DNA of 64,000 nucleotides, taken from assembly GCA_009760855.2 (NCBI GenBank), contig WPIO01000058.1, forward strand, positions 1,916,001-1,980,000, read 5' to 3'. Under the pieces are notes generated by a model. It saw only the letters and a list, made by a program, of their open reading frames with translations. It was not told where the DNA came from and did no database searches. A program made the position numbers and the translations under genes. The stretch comes from Cristatella mucedo. Lineage: Eukaryota; Bryozoa; Phylactolaemata; Cristatellidae. Below, piece after piece: positions 28,496 to 39,879 of the stretch. How positions within the stretch are numbered: the stretch's first letter is position 1; every line of letters begins with the position of its first letter.

Positions 28496-29525
28496 AGCAG
28501 CTATCGGTTACTTCAGACTTCGACTAGCTTAATTGGCTTATTACTGATTTGCCTAGACAAAACTTGAACACACTGCAGCTACTTGAGAAATAGGGGTATC
28601 GAATAGCAGAAAGATTTGGTTCATCGTCACATTCTGAACATTTCTTCATTGGCTTCAGATAGCATGGACTCGGTTTCAAGGCTTGGGCTCACATTTGCCA
28701 AGGTGAAGCAGAATGGATTCGGCTCCTGGCAAAAGGCAAGGCGACCTGCTTGCCTATGTAACTTGCCATGCGAACTACTACGAACAGGGCCCGGTAAGTT
28801 CTGGTCGGCCATCTAATGAATGACGTGGGAGATACGGTTTCTCCAAACCTGTGGAAGTGCTCTTGAAATTCCTCACCCCAGAGCACTGCAAGAGCTAGCC
28901 TCCAAGATTTTCATGTAGGCAGGGCAAGACCAGCAATTTATGGAAAAGGGTTGCACAAAATCACCCTGCTTAGTCGACATGTAGCCTGCAGTGGCTGATG
29001 GACAGGAAGAAAAAGGACACAATTTCGTCATTGGCGATGGTCAAGGGGGAAGAGAGGAGGGTGTGGGCATCGGCCGGTTCGCTGCCCACACTCTAGGGAA
29101 GCTTCCCAGCTCCACCACTGCCTCCCAGAGTAACTTACGATGTAGCCCAGCGGTGGTAAACAAACAGAACCAAGGAAAGACAATGACCGAAAACACGAAG
29201 AAAACAAAGCAAATAGTGCAGGACCAAAGGTCCTAAAAAGAAAATGCCAGAGAGCTGCATACGAGTGCCTCTTCTTTTCAGGGCTGCATGCCCAAACCGA
29301 CTTGGGCAATGCTTTATATACTATTATTACTTATTGACTCAGTAACTTCACATTGCTTTACCCCACGAAAGACAGGCAATCATAGCCATCCTTTATCGAT
29401 CCCTGTGCTCACGTGAAGCAAGTATGCTGCCTGCTTGATACGTACTACGACAGAAATCAGCAAAACAGTGCAGGGGATGAGATGCAATTATCAGATGATA
29501 AGTAAAAGGCATTGAATTAGCAATA
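28496..29525. other. unassigned spacer
   Basis: No supported gene. Minus-strand open frames near 28,627-29,309 have no recognised domain. Confidence 0.45.
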
Positions 29526-29529
29526 TAAT

Positions 29530-30165
29530 GCATCGCCATCTATAACTCCACAAAGTTACAACGATCAAATAAGAGAATTTTCTCTTGCACGCTCAAATCC
29601 TGAGCGGCTTTTGGTACGCACAAGGCAGCCCCCATGCTGTTTCTCACAAAACAAAGAGAAAAGTCAGCAGCACAGCTGAGTCACGAGAGCAGTTGAGGTG
29701 GGAGTAGCATGGCAGAAGCAGCTCAGGACAGCTGGAAAATACGTGCCAAAGTCGGCAGCAGGTGAGCAAATGTCGTAGCCTAAGAATTGTGGAAGCCAGT
29801 TCAACAGTCTAGGACCTGCAGAGAAAAAGCTTCCGTCGCCGGCGATCTTTAAGTGTAGGAATTAAATGGCTAAATTATCGTCAATAGAGGACCCGAGGCC
29901 ACGAGGTGGCTGAAACTGGTGCAGCAGTTCAGGTAAGTATGAAGGAGTCCAGCCACGTCGGGTCTTGTGGGTCGGTGTAAGAATTTTGCTCTGTAGTCGT
30001 TCATCAACTGGGAGCTATCGAAGCTCCTTCGGCAAAAGAGACACATAGCTGAATTTGTTGAATAACTTTGTAGCCATATACCTCACGAGCTGCAGAGGTG
30101 TAATGGCTTCTTTTTCGACCGCCCAGCCAAAGCGGAATTGCAGTAGTCTAGCTCCCAGTCTGCAT
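29530..30165 (-). mobile_element. LINE-B 3' fragment
   Basis: The reverse complement of the LINE-B terminus (tcgccatctataactccacaaag) is followed by its post-RT region, including the cagcagttcaggtaagtatgaaggagtccagcc segment shared with 8.3, 20.6 and 44.2 kb. Confidence 0.75.
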
Positions 30166-31448
30166 TCTGCAGACAAAAGCATTGCCACCAGCTTTACAAT
30201 AAAACCTGAATCACAGAAACAACAAAATTAAGATCTAGATGTAGCGATTGAAATTTTGAGCACTAGTGCCCTGGGTTTGGACAGACATGAGCAGGTCAGA
30301 GCAGATGACAAGCCTGAACAAACTTCACTTTACCCTCCCCCAAGGAACCTACAGCTCATTAGGCCCAGAAAGATGAGAGCATATGTCTTGTCTTTCCAGG
30401 TGATGAAGGCATCACTGGCTTTACAATGCTTTGTACTTCACACTCTATCCCTAGGACTATAGACCTATATGCACTGCACCACCTGTAACTAGCAGATGTT
30501 TGCTTTTTAATGAGCTACAGCCACATAAGGAAAAACAACAATGACAACTTAACAAGTGTATAGCACTCCAACCGAACTAATTACCATGTCAGGCAATTTC
30601 ACTATGCTGAAAGGAACCATGTCAATGATTTAGAAGACCGATGATGGTACACGTGACCATGAACGTGACCATGACCATGAACGTGACCATGACCATGAAC
30701 GTGACACGTGACCATGAACAAAGGCCATGAGGAATAGGTTTTTTGCTTCTTTTGGAATGTCTTAAAATCGGGAAATAACATGATTTAGTTAATAAAGTAT
30801 AAATAGTACATAGGTTGGAACACAAAGCATGTGTGTCTGGGTGTGCACGCAATTATGAGCTTGAATAAATAAGTATGGGAGTGCATGCTTGAGTACAGAT
30901 TAATGGCGCCAAGCAGCCTAGCTTCAACTAGTTCATTGACAACCACTTGCATATGTATCTGACAGCTAGTGTAGCACTGCTGATAAGATTAAAACCTTTC
31001 GAAAAACTTTTTTCAAAATAAAGGATGACCGAAGGCTGTCTATTGTAAAATTAAGTGTTAAAAAAGCTACCCTGAGCAGGTTCACATCAACAATATCTGG
31101 GCTACTGATAAAGTGCTCTATCGTATCAGAGCCATCTGAACTACCACATCACTAAACTCAACACGGCATGATGCATTGGCTTTAAACTTTCACTCAATCG
31201 AAGAAATGCAGCACTTACTAAGAAGGCTCCAACTGCTACTGAAAGCACTAGATTGCATATCCCGAGTAATGATAACACTTACAAGTACATACACGTGTGC
31301 AGTTTGTTCTGCTACTACTTTTAATCCATGTCAGTTAAGACACCACATGCAAGCTTTGAGTTTTCAAGGACAAATAATTTCACGAGCAGTATTACCTCCA
31401 TATGCATACACTACAAGAATTTGTTAACATCCAGAACTGATGCTGTGT

Positions 31449-31450
<2 letters not shown>
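30166..31450. other. unassigned spacer with a small minisatellite
   Basis: No gene recognised. It holds the 18-bp repeat at 30,650-30,719. Confidence 0.5.
30650..30719. repeat. 18-bp minisatellite (CATGAACGTGACCATGAC)
   Basis: About four imperfect units built from gtgaccatgaac and gaccatga words. The sequence is partly self-complementary (GGTCACGTTCATGG-like). Confidence 0.85.

Positions 31451-31452
<2 letters not shown>

Positions 31453-31543
<91 letters not shown>
31453..31543. repeat. (TA)n microsatellite, about 90 bp
   Basis: A nearly pure TA tract. Confidence 0.97.
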
Positions 31544-31544
<1 letters not shown>

Positions 31545-32195
31545 CAACCCAAATGGATTGATGGATTGCCCCAAGCAGCGACAGAGACTTAAAATTCCCA
31601 ATAGCATTTCTAGTGATGCTATTGAATAGTAACAATTAATATTTAGTCTACTGATGCTGACCATAAGTGGTTACGGGAAAGTACCTACTTGGCTATCCCA
31701 CTCTCTCAAAGCTCCTCTGTGATTATCGGCAAGTCAAGCAACAAGGAGTTGTGTGTCAACTGTGTCAACATGCAATTGTTAGCACATAGAAACATATACG
31801 AAAAGCAGTATCTGCATTCACTTATTGAGATTACAGACAAATTGTATCAAATGCAGTATCACCAACAGCCTCATAGCAGTCGAGCAAACTTAAAGCTGAC
31901 ATTCAACATAGCAAAGCAGTTAACACTATTTTTCGAGACGCATCACAGTAAAAGAAAATGAATGCATCTGTAAAGGGGCTAGTGCATTATCAACAGCATA
32001 TTGTAGTCAAAGAAATGACTAAAATGTCTGATAGAAAAAATCCTTAGAAATAATAGCAGACCTATTGGCTGAAAAGCTGGCAGCTACAAAAATCTTGACT
32101 AATCTCCAGCACCTGCCTCCCAACTCCCGACTGCCAACTGTGGTAGACAGCATGGATTTCAAGCAGCAATACAAGCATTACATCCAGCCTTTTAT
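31544..32195. other. unassigned spacer
   Basis: No recognised feature. A 90-codon frame at 31,689-31,961 is unsupported. Confidence 0.45.
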
Positions 32196-32199
32196 TGTT

Positions 32200-32462
32200 G
32201 TATCGCCATCTCTAACTCCACAAAGCCACAAAGACTATATAGATGCTACGCAGAAGAGTTATCTATAGAGCATCCAAAGCCTAAGCGGCTTTCGGTAAAC
32301 ATTTGGTAGCCAATAGACTTCATCTCACAAAGATAAAGTGAGAAACATAGCTGAGCCAGGAGAGCAGTTGAGGTAGTGAGTAGCATGGAAGTAGCAGCTC
32401 GGGACGGCTGGAAAGAATGTGCCATAGTCGGCAGCAGGAGAGTATTTGTCGTTCTGCAAACC
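32200..32462 (-). mobile_element. LINE-B 3' fragment
   Basis: Terminus tcgccatctctaactccacaaagccacaaag in reverse complement, plus part of the C-terminal coding region (YFHAxHYLNCxxDSA-type wording). Confidence 0.75.
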
Positions 32463-32641
32463 TTGGGCACGTTACTCATCCATTCTTTTTAACTCGATTT
32501 ATCAAAATTTACTCGGCTACTATATATGAAGTGTGCTGCATACTACCCTTCAGCTTTCATTTGTTTCATTCATGCAGCTGCTACAAATGGTAGCCGACCT
32601 GGCAGCTAACTATAGTCATAGTTTTTGTAGTCTGAAAAGGC

Positions 32642-33480
32642 ATAATAATAATAATATTGCACTTGATAAAGCGCCCTCAGAGAACTTAATCTCTTTCTAG
32701 GCGCTTTACATTTGCTGCAAAGTGATACGCAATAGAATAGTAAGTAAAATCATGCTTGAAAAACAAACAAAATGAATAACATGGTTAGGGGTTACATGCA
32801 CTAGGTCAGCATGCAAATGTGGTTAGTGGCAGCATGAACAGTGTCAGCACGCATAAGCACATCGAGGACGAATCACAAGGACCCACTAAATGCTGTCCTA
32901 AATAGGTATGTTTTTAAGTTTCTTTTAAATGTGGTCAGGTCGGGGGATGTTCTGATGCAGGTCGGGAGGGAGTTCCAGGCTGTGGGAGCATACGAGCTAA
33001 ATGCACGGTTTCCAAAGGATTTAAGGTTTGTACGAGGTATTTCTAGACTGTTGGATTCCGAAAAGCGAGTGGTACGATGCTTTGCCTGATGGGGTAGTAT
33101 ATCTGAAAGATAGGCTGGAGCCATAGAATGAAGAGACCTAAAAGTGAGCGACAAAACCTTGAAGTCAATCCGTTGCTTGACTGGTAACCAGTGCAGGTCG
33201 GCGAGAAGTGGAGTAATGTGGCAACTGCGACGCTCACGACAGACAAGCCTAGCTGCAGAGTTTCGCACCAGCTGCAATTGCCTGATCGCACATGCTGGTA
33301 GGCCAGTAAGCAGTGAGTTGCAGAAGTCGAGACGAGATGTCACGAATGCATGGACCAATTTGGACGTGGCCTTTAAAGTTTTGCAAAGCAAGGAGGTTAG
33401 TGCCAAAAGCTTGGTTGTTAGTTCCGGCAGTTTCCAGTCATGAGTAAAGCTCAAGTTGGAAAGAGGAATGTGAGGGTCAG
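32642..33480 (-). mobile_element. LINE-A copy 14
   Basis: AAT tail, hairpin, full 3' UTR, then an open RT C-terminal frame at 32,873-33,454 (193 codons) containing KLVHAFVTSRLDFCNSLLTG, LHWLPVKQRIDFKVLSLTFR and WNSLPTCIRTSPDLTTFKRN. 5'-truncated upstream of this. It is close to the 11.8-kb copy. Confidence 0.88.
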
Positions 33481-33555
33481 CTAACCTATAACCTCACCTC
33501 CAGTGATGAGCACACTCGGGTAACATCTCCATTACAATGACTCTTTCTGTACTAC

Positions 33556-33556
<1 letters not shown>

Positions 33557-33589
<33 letters not shown>

Positions 33590-34320
33590 CATTTGTACTG
33601 AACCCCTATGAGACCTTAATTTATTTCTGGGTACTTTACATACGCTGTAACGAAAACATTATTAAATGGTTAGTAGTATCATGAATAGTGTCAACAAGTA
33701 CATACGGTTGGTAGTAAAAGGCAGTGTCATCATGCAAAAGCAAACAAAGAACAAGTTATCAGGACCCAGCAAATGTGGTGAGAAACATGTACATATATAG
33801 CTTCTTCTTAAATGCCGTCAGGAGATGTCGTGACCATAAGTCAGGAGATGTCGTGACAGCAAGCAGGAATAAGTTCATAACAGCAAGTGAGAGCAAGTTT
33901 CAGGCTTTGGGACCACATGAACTAAAAACACGGTCTCCAAAGAATTTCAGGTTCGTTCGAGGCGAAGCTAAACTAGTTAAATCAGAAGAGAATGTGGTAC
34001 GTTACCTAGCCTGGTGCGGGTGTAGTTTTGATGGGTAGGCAGGAGCTGATGGGTAGGCAGGAGCAAAATAATGAAGGGAACTAAAAGTGAGTGTCAAAAA
34101 CACGTTGATATCGATACGATTCTTGATTGTGAGCCAGTGCAGATCAGTGAGAAGTGGTTCAATATGGCGACTGCAACGTTCAAGATAGACAAGCTTAGCT
34201 GCACAGTTTTTTGCTAACTGTAGGAGCCTTATTGTACAGGCCAGATGACCTGCAAGGAGGGAGTTATACAAACCAAGATGGGATGTCGAAAATGCATGGA
34301 CTAAATTGGATATGGTATCT
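33557..34320 (-). mobile_element. LINE-A copy 15, decayed
   Basis: AAT tail at 33,557-33,587, a weak hairpin, then RT C-terminal remains on the minus strand (LLTDLHWLTIKNRIDINVFL, SRHIEPLLTD). It lies directly behind copy 14 in the same orientation, but it is older. Confidence 0.75.
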
Positions 34321-36627
34321 TAGCAGGCCCATAAGGTCAGGGTCGTCACCCATGTAAGAAAGGGTACGACTTGCCAGAGGTAGCCAGTCCTACTAAGGCT
34401 AAAGGGACATGTCGGATGGCTCAGCACCAGACATGCCGCTCCGCAATATATGATCAATAAATGTTACCTCGCATAGGGTCAATCAGTTCACTAAATATAC
34501 TAGATATGCTACAACACAAACGGGCAAAGGATAAATTGGCTAAAAAATATTCTTCAATTACTCTAGCAAAACGGATTATAGCAGCCACCCAAAAATAAAT
34601 TCCTCCAAGGTAATTGAATTGTATGCATGCAAGCAAATTAGATATCTAAAGATCACAGACACATCCTGACAATAAATGCTCAATAAATGTTATCCTATAG
34701 GATCATGTAGTCTACAGAATAAGTCAGATGAGCCATAAGGCCAAACATCACAGTGGTACTGCTAGCACAAAAACATCCGGATAAAGCTCACAAAAACAGA
34801 TTAAAGTAACTGCCCGTAATAAACACCACCCACTAAAAGAATTGCATTTCGTGCACATGTGCAGATAAGATCTCGTGAGGTTAGCTTATGTATCACAAAC
34901 AACAGGCTATAAAGTTCTTAGCTCAATCACAAGGCACTGATCTTGCAGAGCTAACCACATCTGCACCACACAGCTGTCCTTTAAGTGACCCTCCCTCTTC
35001 TCCCCCCCCAAGATTAGGACATGCATATCGTTCTACTGCCAAACAGTGCAGTGCCAAACATAAGCAGCACTGCTCACAGTCACTGACGGCTGGGTTGAGT
35101 AAGCTGCTCAGTTCCCAATCAGCACTCATGACCATTTATCACCGACAGACGACTCATCGGGCAACACTACTCAGCCAAAGCCTTGGCTTGGGCCTGCTGC
35201 ACAGCACAAAGGGTGGGACTGCAAGTCCCATACTTGCACTTAACTTATGCTAAATAACAGCAGGACGACAACATCCTTTGCACTCCACACCAAATATTGT
35301 ATCACCAGCTTAATTCACATTCGAACTCAGCTCTCACTATTACTGTAGGACTCTTTCCTCTATGGAAAGGCACATGTATCTCTGTGTAACATGGATGTTG
35401 GTATTGAAACAGTGCATAGGCATCTGATGGCTGGCATCAAAAAGCTCACGCTGCTTATTACCCGAGCGGCCGTCCATCACTATAAGAAAGCGCACACGCC
35501 CCTGGGCAGACATAGATGGCTTGCACTAAAAGGGTGCAGCATTGCATCTAGAACCAAGAACGTTCTGTTTTGCTAACCAAAGATGTCTTACGGCAGTGTC
35601 TCTATGCAGCTGCTCCTTAATTTGTCCTAAAGGCTATGCAAGCAGCACCTAGGAAAACTCACTCCACTAAGCTGTCTCGCTAGTGATGTTCAACCTGCTT
35701 CTCAGATTACTTTTTGCGTGCAAAAAAGTGGACAACCCTGGAAATACTTTGGGAATATCCCTGCCACCATTGTCAGAGCATCAGTACATGCATTTCTGCA
35801 GATATTGCACAAGCTAAGCCGGGGATCTAGAGTGAGCTGAAGACACTCAAAAGAAGAAAATTAGCATCAGAATTGTGCCAAGCACTGTGATGCAGGGCTC
35901 GACAAAGGCGGCTAAGAAAATCTTACCAATGAACCTAGGAAACAAGCAGGGCCGCACATATACAAGTCGGGCATAATCAACTATGTCCGTGGACAGCAGA
36001 GACCAGCAGAGCAGCAATTATTTGAGTCAGTGGAAACTGGAATGGCCACTGGATGAACCAGCTGCATAAGATCTTCTCGGCAGCATGGCTTCGTCGTAGT
36101 GGGAAATTGGCTAAAATTGTGTGCATGCGCCCCGAGCAAACAAACCAAAAAACGGCAGCCTGTCAGCAGCACCAGAAGGAGCAGGAAGGCCACAAGTGCC
36201 GAGCCAGAGATAAAGCCTTGGCAGATTTCTTAATGCAAGTAAGCCACGACAACTAGGATGCAGATTGCAACGTCAGCTGGAAGAAATCTTCACAGAGGCT
36301 TGCTAGAAAAGTGGAAGTCTGACAAACTTACAACAAAAAAAAAGCCAACAGCATACACACTGTCAGCCCAATCGGTGACCATGCTGGTTTGCCAGCAATG
36401 GGTCAAAAACACTCGAAATCAGCTTGGCCAATCAGCTGATGTCACTTTCGGCTGGTGGTATTGCCACGGTTTTTAATGACACATCATTGTAGCATTGTTG
36501 CTCACTAGACCGTGGCGAATGTGCCACGGAACTCAGCTTTCGAGAAAAACGTCTTGTCGGTTGAAGGAGCTGCTTTCACAGCAACAAACAAGACTTGAAA
36601 CGTTCACAGGTGTGCAACTGAAAGGCA
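34321..36627. other. unassigned spacer
   Basis: No exon or classified repeat identified. Several 60-120-codon frames occur (for example plus strand 34,888-35,253) with no recognisable domain. Confidence 0.45.
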
Positions 36628-36740
36628 AACTCGGTTTGTAACTGGGTTTGCAGATCCACAAAGCCAACAACTGTGTGGGTGTTACGATAGAGTTTTCAAA
36701 AGGGAAGCCTGAGCAGCTTCCGATGCACTTACGGTAGCCA
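36628..36740 (-). mobile_element. LINE-B 3' end fragment
   Basis: The stretch cagatccacaaagccaacaactgtgtgggtgttacgatagagttttcaaaagggaagcctgagcagc resembles the reverse-complement LINE-B terminus at 8,300 and 32,200. Confidence 0.6.
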
Positions 36741-37564
36741 GCCACCACACGTGGTTCGAAACGATGCTGACTTTCACTGACCCGAGTAAGAACAAAACAA
36801 TGAGCTAAGAAGCCTTTTGAGAGGTTACCTCACCGGAGCAGCTACGTCAGCCTACAGTTTTGCCTGAACTTATGTTAAATGCCGTTTACTGTCACTTTTG
36901 TACACACCCTGTCACATTGTCACAGACTACAGTCACTGCAATTCAGTATGCTACTCTGCCCACTGTACATGTTGTTGGCCCATTGGCTTGGGCGTCAGTA
37001 TCGAAGGCGCTCAACTTCCTTCCTTATTGTCATTAAACGTGGTGGACAGATTTGTGTTCCTATTCGGGTCTTCGATACCCGACATAGTTTCCTACCATGC
37101 CTTTCTGCTCGGTGTTCCAAAGGCTGTCTTATCCAACGGCGGCGATGCTGAGACAGGTGCCCAGGTCTAGGGAGCTCTCTGAATTTACCTGAAAGAGACT
37201 TCAACCTAAAACAATGAGTGGGTCGCTCGACAAGTGACAGAGTCTCGTCTCGTGTCTCGTCTCGTGCTCCTGACGACTATACAGCTCCAGCGTGGGTCAA
37301 GAGCGCCCTTGAAGGCCACAGAGCCCACATTGTCGGTAAGCACACACTGATAGACCTTAGGTTATGGCACGCCAAGATGCAAAATCCTTAAGCAGTGCAC
37401 TGGCTTACCCCGAGCCAGTACAATGTCACCTGAAGGTAACAGCGAGACACGAGATGCAATACTGGTTCCAAATGGAAAAAATGCACATGCAGCCACCTTA
37501 TTTGTATTAGCATGTATGATGCCAATTCGACATGACCCCTCATTGGCAGTTTCTAATGTCTCAC

Positions 37565-37697
37565 ACCGGCTTGGCCCGGAGGTTAAGGTGCTCGCGTATG
37601 GCGACCGAGGTCGTGGGCTCGAGCCCTGCGACATATGTGAAGCTCCTGGATAGAGCTTTAAGATCTCTCAGGGTGTTATTCAGATGAATTATATTTT
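37565..37697 (+). mobile_element. SINE-B copy
   Basis: tRNA-like head (ggcttggcccggaggttaaggtgctcgcg), cgaccgaggtcgtgggctcgagccc, then catatgtgaagctcctggatagagctttaagatctctcagggtg and an attatatttt tail. Confidence 0.8.
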
Positions 37698-37699
37698 TT

Positions 37700-39480
37700 C
37701 CTACACAATAGTGACTGTCAAGAGAATATTTCACTGCAGCATCATTAATCCACTGCTCAATAAGCTAATCCAATTTCAGAAACACTATCTCAGCGACCGC
37801 ACTGGACACTGATCGGCTCCGGCCAGCATTCGAAACATTATTTTGCACCAGCACTAATGTATTCCAGACAGTTTAGAAACAGCTCATGTCAATGACGTGG
37901 TAGGACTGTAAAGCTATCAAACTACGTTTTCTTAAGAAAAAGAAACATAAGCGATATTTTGAAACGGGTCCAGTTTTGGCTGACTTTATATGGGCTTAAA
38001 GCAATGGGGAAAATCAAGATTCAAATAACAAGAACGGGGACATGCAAAAAGATGAGCCTAACAAACTAGCTTCCGGTTGACTCCCTGACCTTGATGAGTC
38101 CGTAAAACATCCGTAAATGGGTATATTGCATCAGCAATGAGTTATAAAATGCCATGTAAATGAAAATTGGTTTTTACTACGACCTCAAGTAGAAAAACAT
38201 CTTCAAACAGAATAAAAAACTGTATTTCTGATTTTTATGTGCACTGAGTAAATAAACATTTAGGTGTAGGTTTCAATTCTCTTCAATTTATTCTTTACCA
38301 GAACCGGATCCATGGCTTACCAACGCTTGCGTTCATGCATGAACGATCCAACATCACCAAGTCCAGACTTTAAAAAACTAGTATAAAAAGAGCATACCTT
38401 TTCGATATACCTCAAAGATTTGCACATAAAAAATTCAGACTAATTCCCGAAATATGTCTTCACAAGTTAAAATGAAAATAAACACGCTCCTTAACAGTAG
38501 GTCGGCCACCAATATACTTAATAACATGAGATTCTCGAGTACGTTCACTCAAGGAAGCAGCAGGAAAAGTATGAACACCTATTTGAATACAGCAGGCTTC
38601 ACCCCGTCTGATGCCTTGCTGTAATAAAACATCGCTACGAATAGATTATTCAAGGAAAGTCTTTGCAGTCATAATGATCACATCGTCGAATTGAATCGCG
38701 TACAACAGCGAACGCAAAGCCATGTAAGGTTAACAACCTCAGTTTTCTGCGGGAATTAATATGCTGTGTTACCGGGAAGAGCTTGAACGTGCACCATCCC
38801 AATTATAAACGGCCGAGCCGATGATAAAAGACGTTTCAAAGCCATGCTGCAGTTAAAAGTGGGTGGTAGCGACCATTACGCCCTTGACATTGAAAGAACC
38901 AATCGTATCAAAGCGTCTCTGTAGCTATCCCATCAGGCCCGTTACTATCCCCACCGGCTGATAGGGCGGTTCTCCGAGCAGTCGACAGCAGCTTATAGAC
39001 AGCTGTCTTCATTAATTTATTCTAGTAGTTTGGAAAAATATACTGATTTCTAGAATCAAGCTATTTGACTTTATAAAACAGTGCAAGACTCAGTCCACTT
39101 CACTTTGGGGAATAAGGTGACCGAGACAGCAGTGTGTTTACATGGCATCTAAAACACCCGCGCTAGCGCGGGAGTGAAACAAAGGTAGGGGAAGCATTTT
39201 CAAGGGGTTAGTGGCCTGTAATCAGGCACAGGCTTTTCAAAAGCCCCTTTCAAAAGCCATATTTTATGTCGTACTCTGTGAGCGATGCGTGCAGCAGAGC
39301 TCCATCTCACGAACGCTCACCCCATCGCACCCTGGTCACCCAGTACCCTTGAAACCGGAAAGCTCTAGGGTTTCATAAAATTTCACGTAACGTGTTGCTA
39401 AGTGCGTAGGCACGCTCCAAAGTTTATTGCAGATGTTCAGTTCAAAATAGTCATTTATCTAGCAGCAGACGCTGACGTAT
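37700..39480. other. unassigned AT-rich spacer upstream of cyclin E
   Basis: No gene recognised. Contains the GC palindrome at 39,157-39,172. Confidence 0.5.
39157..39172. repeat. perfect 16-bp palindrome CCCGCGCTAGCGCGGG
   Basis: A GC-only hairpin in AT-rich surroundings. It resembles the 3' subterminal hairpin of Helitron-like elements, but no CTRR terminus or TC 5' end could be assigned on either strand. Confidence 0.5.
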
Positions 39481-39525
39481 TTATTACCCGAGCCACAAAT
39501 GCGCGGGGGAGCTGCGCGCGTCGTT

Positions 39526-39534
39526 TTTGGCGGG
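39526..39534 (+). promoter_or_regulatory. E2F-like site TTTGGCGGG upstream of cyclin E
   Basis: The sequence tttttggcgggc fits the E2F/DP consensus. It lies 340 bp before the ATG at 39,866, or 148 bp before the alternative ATG at 39,674. Cyclin E genes are classical E2F targets at the G1/S transition, so position and identity agree. Confidence 0.6.
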
Positions 39535-39673
39535 CTCGATGGTCAGTGGACGCCCTGCCGTCTCACAGGTAAGACGTGTAGTGCAGCTGCTGGCCTGACA
39601 CGTCATCACTGGAATCTTATTCGCAAATAGTTGACTATCTCGTGTTCCACTTCGTAAGTATGTGCTCACTAAT

Positions 39674-39736
39674 ATGTTTAGTGAGTGCTTTGTTACCCAT
39701 CGCGTTCTTCCACGTCCCCGCCCGGCGCCGCGTCTG
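39674..39736 (+). CDS. CycE: possible alternative first coding exon of cyclin E
   Basis: ATG at 39,674 opens 21 codons to a donor (tctg|gtgagt) at 39,737. An acceptor (atttag|gtacat) lies at 39,838/39,839. Splicing gives an in-frame run to the ATG at 39,866 (residues [10 protein letters not shown] then PRK), so translation could start 31 codons earlier. Otherwise this is a 5' UTR exon. The segment is GC-rich and contains a ccccgccc Sp1-like word at 39,716-39,723. Confidence 0.4.
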
Positions 39737-39865
39737 GTGAGTGTCGCCAGCCTTCATCCATCTTTGTCTTGCCAGATCGGTCCTTGCGGCCACTTATGCA
39801 TAAATATTTGATAAGAAACTCAAATCGTATCAATTTAGGTACATCTACAAGACGATATAGTTGCT

Positions 39866-39879
39866 ATGCCACGAAAAAG
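39866..39879 (+). CDS. CycE: cyclin E exon 1 (minimal)
   Basis: ATG CCA CGA AAA AG then gtaaggg. An in-frame TAG lies at 39,836-39,838 if the region upstream is unspliced, which favours this start on an unspliced leader. MPRK resembles the start of vertebrate cyclin E1 (MPRE). Confidence 0.7.

Noticed and set aside
37430-37510. Possible minus-strand exon (AACAFFPFGTSIASRVSLLP) with GT-AG-like edges
   Set aside because: No family recognised, and it does not contain the expected BtpA N-terminal block (GMIHV...ALPG). Too weak to call.
39120-39200. Helitron 3' terminus
   Set aside because: The hairpin is present but no CTRR end follows within about 10 bp on either strand.
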